Positions 53,109-61,288 of a stretch of DNA of 64,000 bases are shown piece after piece (the stretch's first letter is position 1; every line of letters starts with the position of its first letter). The stretch is taken from positions 1 to 64,000 of the forward strand of contig JABLXY010000002.1 in the NCBI GenBank assembly GCA_013177795.1, read 5' to 3'. Below the pieces are notes generated by a model. That model was not told the origin of the DNA, searched no databases, and worked only from the letters and a program-made list of their open reading frames with translations. The DNA is from Syntrophaceae bacterium. GTDB lineage: Bacteria > Desulfobacterota > Syntrophia > Syntrophales > UBA2192. The translations under genes and the position numbers were made by a program.

Positions 53109-53148
53109 AAAACAAAACCGGCGGGAATTGACCCCGCCGTTTTGTTTT
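53109..53148. terminator. Bidirectional terminator
   Basis: AAAACAAAACCGGCGGG and CCCGCCGTTTTGTTTT pair over 15 or more bases with a short loop, between convergent genes; U-runs occur on both strands. Confidence 0.9.
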
Positions 53149-53174
53149 ATCGGCCCTCCCTAATATGCGGGCCC

Positions 53175-53999
53175 CTATTTCGTGAAACCCAGGATCTTCC
53201 TCGCCTCCGCGGGCGTGGCGATCTCGCGCCCGTAGGCCCGGCAGATCACGGCGACCCGCTCCACGAGCTCGGCATTCGTCTTCGCGAGCACGCCGGGGTT
53301 GACGTAGATGTTGTCCTCCATGCCCACCCGGATGTGCCCTCCCATGACCAGCCCCATCATGGCCATGGGCAGGAAGCCCCGCCCGACGCCGAAGATGGAC
53401 CACGTGGCATTCTTGGGCATGTGCTCGTAGAGGTGCAGGAACGACTTCAGCGTGGCCGGCGCCCCCCAGGGGGTCCCGAGGCAGAACTGGAAGTGCATCG
53501 GCTCGTCGATTTTCCCCTCGTCCCTCAGTCGCAGGGCCGTCACCATCATGCCCAGGTCGAAGATCTCGATCTCGGGCTTCACCCCGGCCTCCTTCATCAT
53601 CCTCGCCGCCTCGTCGAGGAAGGCCGGGTCGTTGATGAAGGCCTTGCCGCCGAGGTTGATCGAGCCTGCGTCGTAGGAGGCAAGCTCCGGCTTGAGCTGC
53701 AGCGGCGCGAGCCGCTCCGCCGTCGGCAGGTTCCGGCCGGGGATGCCGCTCGTGGTGAGGCTGAGGATGAGATCCGTCTTCTCCCGGATCCGGTCCACGA
53801 CGCGGCGGAAGAGGTTGATGTCCTGGCTGCCAAGGCCCGTCTCCGGGTCGCGGACGTGGATGTGGGCAATCGACGCGCCGGCCTGCCAGGCCTCGATGGC
53901 CGACTGGGCGATCTCGTCGGGGGTGATGGGGATGTACGGGGCGATGTCCCGCATCATGCGGCTTCCGGTGATGGCTGCGGTGATGATGACTTTTTCCAT
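53175..53999 (-). CDS. BKACE-family enzyme (3-keto-5-aminohexanoate cleavage type)
   Basis: 274 residues from ATG 53999 (AGAGGAT upstream). Begins EKVIITAAITGS, with zinc-ligand type HIHVRD, a Glu in the FDLGMM region and VGMEDNIYVNPG near the end, all BKACE signatures. The family condenses beta-keto acids with acetyl-CoA; Kce acts in lysine fermentation. Substrate varies widely. A class III aminotransferase is encoded just upstream in the same direction. Confidence 0.85.
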   Translation of the reverse strand: MEKVIITAAITGSRMMRDIAPYIPITPDEIAQSAIEAWQAGASIAHIHVRDPETGLGSQDINLFRRVVDRIREKTDLILSLTTSGIPGRNLPTAERLAPLQLKPELASYDAGSINLGGKAFINDPAFLDEAARMMKEAGVKPEIEIFDLGMMVTALRLRDEGKIDEPMHFQFCLGTPWGAPATLKSFLHLYEHMPKNATWSIFGVGRGFLPMAMMGLVMGGHIRVGMEDNIYVNPGVLAKTNAELVERVAVICRAYGREIATPAEARKILGFTK

Positions 54000-54076
54000 T
54001 CGAGATCCTCTTGCTGCGTTGATATGTCGTTGACCGAAATGAGAGCGGCTCTTGATCGGAATTCTTCCGGCGAATA

Positions 54077-54196
54077 GACGGTTTTCGACCGCTCTAACGC
54101 TCACTCCACTGCAGGCGCAAAAACTCGCCCTCCGGGCTCAAACAGTTTGCGCTGCGGACGTTCCGTTTCGCGAAGAGCGGTTGACGAAAACGCGTC
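54077..54196. repeat. Nested inverted-repeat element, 120 bp
   Basis: Outer arms: GACGGTTTTCGACCGCTCT (54077-54095) against AGAGCGGTTGACGAAAACGC onwards (54174-54196), imperfect. Inner arms: GCAGGCGCAAA (54111-54121) against TTTGCGCTGC (54146-54155). No coding content. It looks like a MITE or REP-type element between the aminotransferase and BKACE genes. Confidence 0.6.
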
Positions 54197-54238
54197 TAAC
54201 TTCGCTCTCCAGAATCCCGATCCATCGCCATACCCTGC

Positions 54239-55585
54239 TTACCCGAGCACCTTCTTCTCCGTCTCCCCGATCGCCTCGTCCAGGATCTCGACCATCCTGT
54301 CGATCTGGGCCTCGGTGATGATGAACGGGGGCGCCAGCAGGCTGTGGTCGCCCCTGATGCCGTCGGCGCCGCCCCCGCCGGGGTAGGAGATGAGGCCCTT
54401 GGCGAAGGCGCTGTTGCCGACCAGCACGTTGATCCGAAGCTTCGGGTCGAAGGGCTCCTTCGTCTTCTTGTCCTTCACGAACTCGATGCCGGCAAAGAGC
54501 CCCAGGCCGCGCACGTCGCCCACGATGGCATGCTTGCGGAGCCCCTGCAGCTTCTCCAGCAGGTAGACGCCTTTCCTTGCCGAGGCGGCGACGAGGTCGT
54601 GCTTCTGCATGTAATCCAGGACGGCGGAGCCGATCGCGCAGGACAGCGGGTTCTGGCTGTAGGTGTGGCCGTGGACGAAGGTGCCGTTTTTCTCCTTGAT
54701 GACCCGGTGGATCTCCTCCTTGGCGACGACGACGTAGAGCGGGGTGTAGCCGCTGGCAAGCCCCTTGGCGGCCACGATCAGGTCGGGCACGACGCCCCAG
54801 TGGTCGAGGGCCCAGTTGCGGCCCGTCCGGCCCACGCCCGACATGACCTCGTCGGAGATGAGCAGCACGTCGTACTTGTCGCAGATCTCGCGGATGCGCT
54901 GGAAGTAGCCGTCCTTCGGCACGAGCGCCCCCGCCGTGGCCCCCACGACGGGCTCGGCGATGAACGCCGACACGGAATCGGGCCCCTCGTAGAGAATGGC
55001 CTTCTCGAGCTCGTCGGCGCACTCGACGCTGCATCGCTCGGGGGTGAGGTTCAGGGGGCATCGGTAGCAGTAGCAGGGCGCGATGTGGGGGGTGTGCAGC
55101 ATGAGCGGCTGGTAGTAGCGCCGCCTGCCCGTGTGCCCGCTCAGCGCCAGGGCACCGAGGGTGTTGCCGTGGTAGCTGGCCCAGCGGGAGATGACCTTGT
55201 ACTTCAGGGGCAGGCCCCGGTCAACCTGGTACTGCCGCGCCATCTTCATGGCCGTCTCCACCGCCTCGGAGCCGCCCGAGAGGAAGTAGACCCGGGAGAG
55301 CCCCGGGGGCGACATCCTGACGATCCGCTCGGCGAGGCCGATGGCGGCCTCGCTCGTGAACTGCGTGCCGTGGGTGAAGGCGATGCGGCTGGCCTGCTGC
55401 AGCATCGCCTCCTCGATTTCCTTCACCCCGTGGCCGATGTTCACCACGGCCGCGCCGCCCGAGCCGTCGATGTACTGCCTGCCTTCCTTGTCGTAGATGT
55501 ATACGCCCTCGCCGCGCTCCACGGTGGGGTAGTACTTGGTCGGGGTCCTGTAAAAGACATGGTCCTCGTTCGTTTTCACCGTCAT
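54239..55585 (-). CDS. Class III PLP-dependent aminotransferase
   Basis: 448 residues from ATG 55585 (GGAGG five bases upstream). Class III landmarks: GSGGAAVVNIGHG, FLSGGSEAVETAMKMARQY, RWASYHGNTLGALALSG, the Asp in LISDEVMSGVGRTG, and the PLP Lys in IVAAKGLASGYTPL. Relatives transaminate omega-amino acids, and one group (Kat) acts on 3-aminobutyryl-CoA next to Kce in lysine fermentation. A CYCYRCPLNLTPERCSVEC insertion with five Cys could bind a metal; it is found in a subset of this family. Confidence 0.9.
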   Translation of the reverse strand: MTVKTNEDHVFYRTPTKYYPTVERGEGVYIYDKEGRQYIDGSGGAAVVNIGHGVKEIEEAMLQQASRIAFTHGTQFTSEAAIGLAERIVRMSPPGLSRVYFLSGGSEAVETAMKMARQYQVDRGLPLKYKVISRWASYHGNTLGALALSGHTGRRRYYQPLMLHTPHIAPCYCYRCPLNLTPERCSVECADELEKAILYEGPDSVSAFIAEPVVGATAGALVPKDGYFQRIREICDKYDVLLISDEVMSGVGRTGRNWALDHWGVVPDLIVAAKGLASGYTPLYVVVAKEEIHRVIKEKNGTFVHGHTYSQNPLSCAIGSAVLDYMQKHDLVAASARKGVYLLEKLQGLRKHAIVGDVRGLGLFAGIEFVKDKKTKEPFDPKLRINVLVGNSAFAKGLISYPGGGGADGIRGDHSLLAPPFIITEAQIDRMVEILDEAIGETEKKVLG

Positions 55586-55769
55586 GACTGCCTCCGGGTA
55601 GGGTCTGGGGTCGCCTTCAAAAAGCGTCGGGATTCTATCAGATCGGTGTTCCCGAGGCAATCGAAAGCTTTCTTCCGGAAGGGTTTCCGCTTGCACTTTG
55701 GCCGCGGAGGGACTACTTTTTCTAAGCGGAGCAACAGGCGGGCAGAGATTTTGAAGGGGAGCAGGCGTC

Positions 55770-56237
55770 ATGGGAAGCGACACGCTGCGATCGGTCCTCG
55801 ATCTTGCCATCCAGAGGGAGGAAGAGGCCCACACCTTTTACCTGAACCTCAGCAAGGTCGTCGAGGACAAGGCGGCCAGGGACACCCTGCAGTACCTCGC
55901 TGACGAGGAGGCAAGGCACAAGGCCTTTCTCGTCACGTGCAGGGAGGAAATGTCCTGCGACGCCGTCATGCGGCCCGAACTGCCCGTGGATTACAAGGTG
56001 GCCGAGCACCTGAAGCAGCCCGACGTGAAGAAGGACATGAACTCCGTGGACGTGTTCCTCGTTGCGGCCAACCGGGAGATCAACGCCCATCATTTCTACA
56101 AGGCCCTTGCCGATCTCTACCCCGAGGGGCCGGTGAAGGAACTTCTCCTGAGAATGGCCGGCGAGGAGATGAGGCACAAGGAGAAGATGGAATACCTCTA
56201 CGCCAATACCGCCTTCGGTCAGACGGCGGGGGGATGA
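55770..56237 (+). CDS. Ferritin-like (rubrerythrin-type) di-iron protein, second
   Basis: 155 residues with helix ligands in REEEAHTFYL, DEEARHKAFL, ANREINAHHFY and GEEMRHKEKM. Same length as the protein at 48141 but clearly divergent. Likely peroxide or iron detoxification in an anaerobe. RBS GGGGAG; terminator at 56275. Confidence 0.88.
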   Translation: MGSDTLRSVLDLAIQREEEAHTFYLNLSKVVEDKAARDTLQYLADEEARHKAFLVTCREEMSCDAVMRPELPVDYKVAEHLKQPDVKKDMNSVDVFLVAANREINAHHFYKALADLYPEGPVKELLLRMAGEEMRHKEKMEYLYANTAFGQTAGG

Positions 56238-56274
56238 CGGGCAGGGTCCAGGCGCAAGGGCACGGGGTGAAAAG

Positions 56275-56304
56275 GAAACGGCGGGATTGCCCCGCCGTTT
56301 TTTT
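56275..56304. terminator. Rho-independent terminator
   Basis: GAAACGGCGGG / CCCGCCGTTTT stem with a five-base loop and seven T, between convergent genes. Confidence 0.9.
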
Positions 56305-56346
56305 GGGCTTTTCCGTTCCTGCCGTCTCCTGCCTGAACCCCGTTGC

Positions 56347-57555
56347 TCAGCTTGTGAAGATCGCCGCCGCGTACGTCACGGCGCTCGACGTCGCCGCCTC
56401 CCGGTAGGTCCCGTGATCGAGCAGGACCCCCGTCTTGCCCTTCACGAGCTCGGCCGTCAGGGTGAGGGCGGGCAGTCCGCAGACCTTGTAGGCATCGGCC
56501 GTCTCCGCTGCGTTTGCGAAGATCGCCCGCCCGTCGGCGGCGAGCAGGGCGTCGAGAATGCGCCGGTCATTGGCCTGCGCGCGGGCCAGGATCGACTCTG
56601 CGGGCAGCCTGTCGCCGAACTTCAGCCCCACGTGCGACAGATCGACCCCCGCCACGAAGAGCACGCTGCCCCGTTTGCCCGCCTGCTCCCGCAGCGCCTC
56701 CGCGAAGCCCGTGAACCGGCCGTCCTCGAACGGGTCCTGTCGGGCAAGGAGAAACTCGTGCATGCCCCCGCAGAGGATGGGCACGATCGGCGTGTCCCCG
56801 AGGTAGTGGCGCAGGAACAGGGCCTGAAACTCGATGGAGTGCTCGATCTTGTGGCCGAAGTCGCTATGCGAGAGCGTGCCCTGCGGCACGCGGCCCTCGA
56901 GGGAACGGATGAAATCCCGGTCCGTCCGGAGCTCGCCGAACGGGGTCAGGTAGTTCTTGGCCGACACGCAGAAAAGGCCGTCCTGCAGGTGATGATTGAT
57001 CCCCAGGATCACGACGAGGTCGTAACGCCTCCCCTTGAGGTGCCTGTAGGCGCCGACATACGTGCGGCGGGCCACCCGGATGTCGATGTGAGGGGCCACC
57101 AGCGCGTGCACCTCGCGCGGCCACGGCTCAATCCGGGAAAGTTCCGCCTCCGTCTCCTCGATGAACCGCGACAGCCTCTCCGGGTCGGCGTCGTAGGACT
57201 TCCCCGCATGGGCGCAGGGACGGTGTTGCGCCCGCTCGAAGGCGCGGCAGAGCGACTCCATCTCCCGTCGGAAGGACTCGCTGTCCAGGAGATACGCCCG
57301 GTCCAGGCTCTCGAGAAAGGACTCGATGTCGGAGAGATAGACGAGGCGCCCGCCGCTGCGGTTCGTCAGTTCCCGCTGGATGTCCCGGATGTCGTGCCGG
57401 CCGTCGAGCATCTGGAGAAGCGGCAGCGCGCCCGCATCGACGGCGAGCTGCTGGCGGCTCAGGTCGTAGGGGTCCTGGAAGACGACAACCCGGCGTCCCT
57501 CGACGAGGGTCATGATCATCTGGATGTCCCGGCGGAGGGCAGGCTTCTCGGTCAT
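56347..57555 (-). CDS. MEMO-family protein with PqqD-like N-terminal domain
   Basis: 402 residues from ATG 57555. The C-terminal 290 residues are MEMO/AmmeMemoRadiSam protein B: VHALVAPHIDIRVARRTYVG, LVVILGINHH, LSHSDFGHKIEHSIEFQAL, FVAGVDLSHVG, with conserved His/Asp/Cys positions of a dioxygenase-like pocket. The N-terminal 110 residues (LPLLQMLDGRHDIRDIQREL, IESFLESLDRAYLLD) resemble a PqqD/RRE winged helix. The usual AmmeMemoRadiSam partners (AMMECR1 and radical SAM) are not adjacent. Confidence 0.8.
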   Translation of the reverse strand: MTEKPALRRDIQMIMTLVEGRRVVVFQDPYDLSRQQLAVDAGALPLLQMLDGRHDIRDIQRELTNRSGGRLVYLSDIESFLESLDRAYLLDSESFRREMESLCRAFERAQHRPCAHAGKSYDADPERLSRFIEETEAELSRIEPWPREVHALVAPHIDIRVARRTYVGAYRHLKGRRYDLVVILGINHHLQDGLFCVSAKNYLTPFGELRTDRDFIRSLEGRVPQGTLSHSDFGHKIEHSIEFQALFLRHYLGDTPIVPILCGGMHEFLLARQDPFEDGRFTGFAEALREQAGKRGSVLFVAGVDLSHVGLKFGDRLPAESILARAQANDRRILDALLAADGRAIFANAAETADAYKVCGLPALTLTAELVKGKTGVLLDHGTYREAATSSAVTYAAAIFTS

Positions 57556-57616
57556 GGCTTCACCCGGGAGCCAAGGTAAACCATCGGCAGGGCGAATGCA
57601 AGCGGGGATTGCCGCA

Positions 57617-57640
57617 GCCGGCCGTGCTTGCACGGCCGGC
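57617..57640. repeat. 24-bp near-perfect palindrome
   Basis: GCCGGCCGTGC, two-base centre, GCACGGCCGGC. It lies about 60 bp upstream of the MEMO gene start and 105 bp beyond the stop of the DUF2784 gene, both on the minus strand. No U-run on either strand, so it is an operator or mRNA structure rather than a standard terminator. Confidence 0.5.
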
Positions 57641-57744
57641 CAACTGTGTTATAAGAACACCAGAGGGTAAGACGGTGGGAAGATGCACACGGAAAGCCAC
57701 TGCGTGATACCGATATCGTCGGCCTTTCCAACCTTCCCACCTTC

Positions 57745-58128
57745 TCAACTTCTCACCTTCTTCTTTTTCGGGATCGGCCGGAACCGGAAGGACAGGACGA
57801 TGAGCCCGAGATAGGCGCCCGTGGCCCAGGTGATCTTCTCCAGGGTGACCGAGTCCACGTAGATCAGGCGCTCGATCGTCTCGATGATGAACTTGCCCGG
57901 GTAGACCTCCGCCCCCCGCCCCTCCGACTTGAGCCAGGCCTCGAGGTAGGTCAGGGGGCAGATGGAGCGCGTGATCTGCATCAGGACCATCGCAATCACG
58001 GCGGCCAGGTGGATGAGGCGCCACCGGGCGCTGTTGACCCACAGAAAGAAGGGGAATCCCAGGATCACGAAGGCGATCCACAGGAAGTGGATCACGATGA
58101 CGATGTCGGCGGCAATCGCATAACCCAT
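57745..58128 (-). CDS. DUF2784-type small membrane protein
   Basis: 127 residues, three to four helices. IHFLWIAFVILGFPFFLW, SARWRLIHLAA and CPLTYLEAWLK are DUF2784 features (a conserved CPLT-x-LE between helices). Function unknown. It is head-to-head with pcm, start codons 30 bp apart, so their promoters must lie inside each other's coding region or be very compact. Confidence 0.8.
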   Translation of the reverse strand: MGYAIAADIVIVIHFLWIAFVILGFPFFLWVNSARWRLIHLAAVIAMVLMQITRSICPLTYLEAWLKSEGRGAEVYPGKFIIETIERLIYVDSVTLEKITWATGAYLGLIVLSFRFRPIPKKKKVRS

Positions 58129-58158
58129 GGCTGAAAGGATACCACAGGGGGCGGCGCC

Positions 58159-58902
58159 ATGAAACCTCGCAATGCGGTGCTTGCCGTTGCTGCGGCGATT
58201 CTCCTGGCGGCGGTTCTCCTCGCGGGCTCCTCGGACGGCTGGTTCCTCGGGCAGCCCGCCGTGAAGGATTTCGACGTGCTCCGCGAGGCGATGGTCACGG
58301 AACAGATCGTCGCCCGCGGCGTGCGCCACGAGGGCGTCCTGAAGGCGATGCGGACCACGCCCCGCCACCTCTTCGTGCCGGAGGGCCTCCGGTCGTCCGC
58401 CTACGAGGACAGGCCCCTGCCGATCGGTCACGGCCAGACGATCTCCCAGCCCTACATCGTGGCCTACATGACGGAGATCCTGCAGCCCGACGGCTCGGGG
58501 ACCGTTCTCGAGATCGGCACCGGTTCCGGGTACCAGGCGGCTGTCCTGTCGCCCCTCTACCGGAAGGTGTACACGATCGAGATCATCCCCGAACTGGCCG
58601 AATCGGCGAGGGCCCGTCTCCGGGACCTCGGTTACGGCAACGTGGAGGTCCGGACGGGGGACGGCTACGCCGGGTGGCCCGACAAGGCGCCTTTCGATGC
58701 CATCATGGTGACGGCGGCAGCCGGCCATATCCCGCCGCCCCTCATTGCCCAGCTGAAGGCAGCGGGAAGGATGGTGATCCCCGTGGGCAGCCCCTACACG
58801 ATCCAGCACATCATGCTGGTCGAAAAGGACCTGAACGGACACGTCACGACGAAAAGCCTTCTGCCCGTCCGCTTTGTCCCCCTGACGGGGGGACGGCCGT
58901 AG
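58159..58902 (+). CDS. pcm: Protein-L-isoaspartate O-methyltransferase, predicted exported
   Basis: 247 residues. Residues about 36-247 are PCMT: VTEQIVARGVRHEGVLKAM, DRPLPIGHGQTISQPYIVA (isoaspartate-binding), motif I VLEIGTGSGYQAAVLS, FDAIMVTAAAGHIPPPL. It methylates isoaspartyl residues for repair. The first 22 residues form a Sec-like signal (NAVLAVAAAILLAAVLLAG), ended by a short linker, so the enzyme would act in the periplasm or be membrane-anchored; SAM supply there is unexplained. Confidence 0.9.
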   Translation: MKPRNAVLAVAAAILLAAVLLAGSSDGWFLGQPAVKDFDVLREAMVTEQIVARGVRHEGVLKAMRTTPRHLFVPEGLRSSAYEDRPLPIGHGQTISQPYIVAYMTEILQPDGSGTVLEIGTGSGYQAAVLSPLYRKVYTIEIIPELAESARARLRDLGYGNVEVRTGDGYAGWPDKAPFDAIMVTAAAGHIPPPLIAQLKAAGRMVIPVGSPYTIQHIMLVEKDLNGHVTTKSLLPVRFVPLTGGRP

Positions 58903-59046
58903 GGCCCGGCAACCCCCTTTGCCCCGCACCGGCTGCGGCCCGCAGCCTCTCCCGGCTGCTTTCGGCGGCGGCCTGTCATCCTGCCGGACAGGCCCCATCC
59001 GGAAGACGGCGCGGGGGAAAGGCGTGAGAAAGGACGGCCGCGGGGT

Positions 59047-59063
59047 TCGGCATAAAAGTTGCT
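59047..59063 (+). promoter_or_regulatory. Candidate sigma54 promoter of the HDOD kinase gene
   Basis: TCGGCATAAAAGTTGCT: GG and GC are ten bases apart and the -12 block is TTGCT as in consensus; the -24 block is CGGCAT. Transcription would start about 12 bases before ATG 59086, giving a very short leader. Confidence 0.5.
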
Positions 59064-59085
59064 TTTATGTTCACGGGTTGCCTTT

Positions 59086-61275
59086 ATGGAGAACAGACCG
59101 TCAAATCCGAATGACCAGGCGGGCCGGTTTCTGTCGCAGATTGCGGCCTCGAGGGTCCTCCCGTCGCTGCCCCAGGTGCTTCTGAAGCTCCTGGAGGCCT
59201 GCCGCGGCGAGGAGACGGCGATCCAGGAGATCGCCGGCATCATCAACAGCGACACCGCCCTTGCGGGCAGGGTCCTGTCGGTCGTCAATTCCCCGTTCTA
59301 CCGCCGTGCGGAGAAGATCACCCGCGTCGACGACGCCCTGTTCCAGCTGGGGCGCGATGCCGTGCGCAGCATCGCCGTGAGCGCGTCCATCCACCAGGTC
59401 TTCTCGCGGGTCAACGGCCGGGGCCCGTTTCACATGAAGCTCTACTGGCGCCATGCCCTGCTGTGCGCCGTGCTGGCACGGAGGCTTGCCGAAAAGACAT
59501 CCTTCAGCGCCCCCGAGGTCTCCTTCCTCTCGGGGATGCTGCACGACGTGGGCCGCCTGGTGCTCTGGGTCCATTTCCCCGAGGAATACGGCAAGGTGCT
59601 CGCGGCCGCGGGAGGCCGCTCGGAGCTGCTGCTGGAAGGGGAGACCCGGATGGGGATCACCCACGCCGAGGTGGGCGCCTGGCTGCTCGCGCGCTGGGGT
59701 CTCGACGCCTTCACGGCGGACGCTGCGCGCTACCACCACGAACCGCTCGAGCGGATCCACGGCGCCTTCCCGCTCGTCAAGATCGTCTATGCGGCGAACC
59801 TGCTGGCCGACATGCCCGATTCCGATTTCAACCGGCAAAAGGCCGTCCGGGAACTCTTCGGGATCGGTTTCGCCGACGTCACGGACATGCTCGCCGCCGC
59901 CCGGGAGGAGGTGCGTGAGCTCGCCGAGTCTCTGGGCATTTCGATCGACCCCGTCGACCCGCAGCCCCCGCCCCCCGACGAGAGGGACGAGACGATGCAG
60001 GCGGCCCTCAACGGCCGGGTCCGGGACGTGGCGCTGCTGCAGGCCGCCCTGCAGGGCCTGACGGAAGCCATCGACCGCGAGGCCCTGCACAGGGCCGCCA
60101 GGCGGGGTCTCGAGATCCTCTTCGGCACGCCTGCCGTCCTGCTCTTCGTCCACGATCGGGACCGCGAGCTGCTCGTTCTGCAGGGCACGGCCGGCTCGCG
60201 GCTTCCCCCCGGGCAGGAGCTGACCATCCCCATGGGCCGCAGCGATGCGCTTCCCGTGCAGGCCCTGACCGGGAAGGCGATCCTGGGCACCCGCGAGCTC
60301 CGCGGCCGGGGACCCCTGACGATCATGGACGAAATGCTCATCCGCCTGCTCGGCGGCGAGGAGATCCTGTGCCTGCCCCTGGCGGCCCAGAAGGAGAGGG
60401 TGGGCGTTTTCGTGATCGGGGCGGACCGGGCCACCATCCAGTCGCTCGAGGCCGAGTCGAGGCTGCTGAACCTCTACGGCGACCAGGTGGCCATGGCCCT
60501 GAAGCTCGACCAGATGCGCATGGCCCAGACCCGGCTCTACCAGGCGGGACGCCTTGCCGCCTCGTCGGCCCTCGCCCGCAAGGTCGCCCACGAGGTGAAC
60601 AACCCGCTGAGCATCATCAAGAACTACCTCAAGATCCTCGGCATGAAACTCGGGGCCGACAACGCGGCCCAGGACGAGCTGCGGATCGTCAACGAGGAGA
60701 TCGACCGCGTCGCGCTCATCGTCCGCCAGCTCACGGACCTCACCGCCGAGAAGGAGCGCGTGCGCCAGTCCGTGGACGTCAACGGGCTCATCCGGGACCT
60801 CGTCGTGATCATCGACAAGTCCTTTTCGGCGACGAGCCGGATCCGCTTCCATCTCGATCTCGACCCGGCGCTGCCGGGGCTGGTCACGGACCGCAACGGC
60901 CTGAAGCAGGTCCTCATCAATCTCCTGAAAAACGCCATCGAGGCCATGCCCCAGGGCGGCAACCTCTTCGTGCGGACCCGCTGCCTGGTCTCGAAGGGCC
61001 TCGAGGAGATGGCCGGCAAACCCAACGGCAAGGCGGAGCAGGCCGTGGAGATCTCGGTGCGGGACGAGGGGCCCGGACTGCCCGAGGCGGTCCGGCAGAG
61101 GCTCTTCGAGCCCTACGTGACGACGAAGGGCGAGGGGCACTCGGGACTCGGCCTGTCCGTCGTGCACAGCATCGTCCGGGACCTCGGCGGATCGATCCGG
61201 TGCGACAGCGCGGAAGGCAGGGGCACGATCTTCGTGATGCGCTTTCCCCTGAATGGGCCCGCGAAAAAAACGTGA
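59086..61275 (+). CDS. HDOD-GAF sensor histidine kinase
   Basis: 729 residues from ATG 59086. HDOD domain about 15-215 (LPSLPQVLLKLLEAC, SVVNSPFYRR, FLSGMLHDVGRLVLW); GAF domain about 325-480; HisKA with His near 502 in KVAHEVNNPLSIIKN; HATPase with NLLKNAIEAMPQGG and GHSGLGLSVVHSI. No membrane helix: a cytoplasmic kinase. The combination of HDOD and kinase in one chain suggests integration of a nucleotide or signalling cue. It stops 13 bp before a hybrid REC kinase, so they form a pair. Confidence 0.9.
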   Translation: MENRPSNPNDQAGRFLSQIAASRVLPSLPQVLLKLLEACRGEETAIQEIAGIINSDTALAGRVLSVVNSPFYRRAEKITRVDDALFQLGRDAVRSIAVSASIHQVFSRVNGRGPFHMKLYWRHALLCAVLARRLAEKTSFSAPEVSFLSGMLHDVGRLVLWVHFPEEYGKVLAAAGGRSELLLEGETRMGITHAEVGAWLLARWGLDAFTADAARYHHEPLERIHGAFPLVKIVYAANLLADMPDSDFNRQKAVRELFGIGFADVTDMLAAAREEVRELAESLGISIDPVDPQPPPPDERDETMQAALNGRVRDVALLQAALQGLTEAIDREALHRAARRGLEILFGTPAVLLFVHDRDRELLVLQGTAGSRLPPGQELTIPMGRSDALPVQALTGKAILGTRELRGRGPLTIMDEMLIRLLGGEEILCLPLAAQKERVGVFVIGADRATIQSLEAESRLLNLYGDQVAMALKLDQMRMAQTRLYQAGRLAASSALARKVAHEVNNPLSIIKNYLKILGMKLGADNAAQDELRIVNEEIDRVALIVRQLTDLTAEKERVRQSVDVNGLIRDLVVIIDKSFSATSRIRFHLDLDPALPGLVTDRNGLKQVLINLLKNAIEAMPQGGNLFVRTRCLVSKGLEEMAGKPNGKAEQAVEISVRDEGPGLPEAVRQRLFEPYVTTKGEGHSGLGLSVVHSIVRDLGGSIRCDSAEGRGTIFVMRFPLNGPAKKT

Positions 61276-61288
61276 ATCGGAGCAGGCA

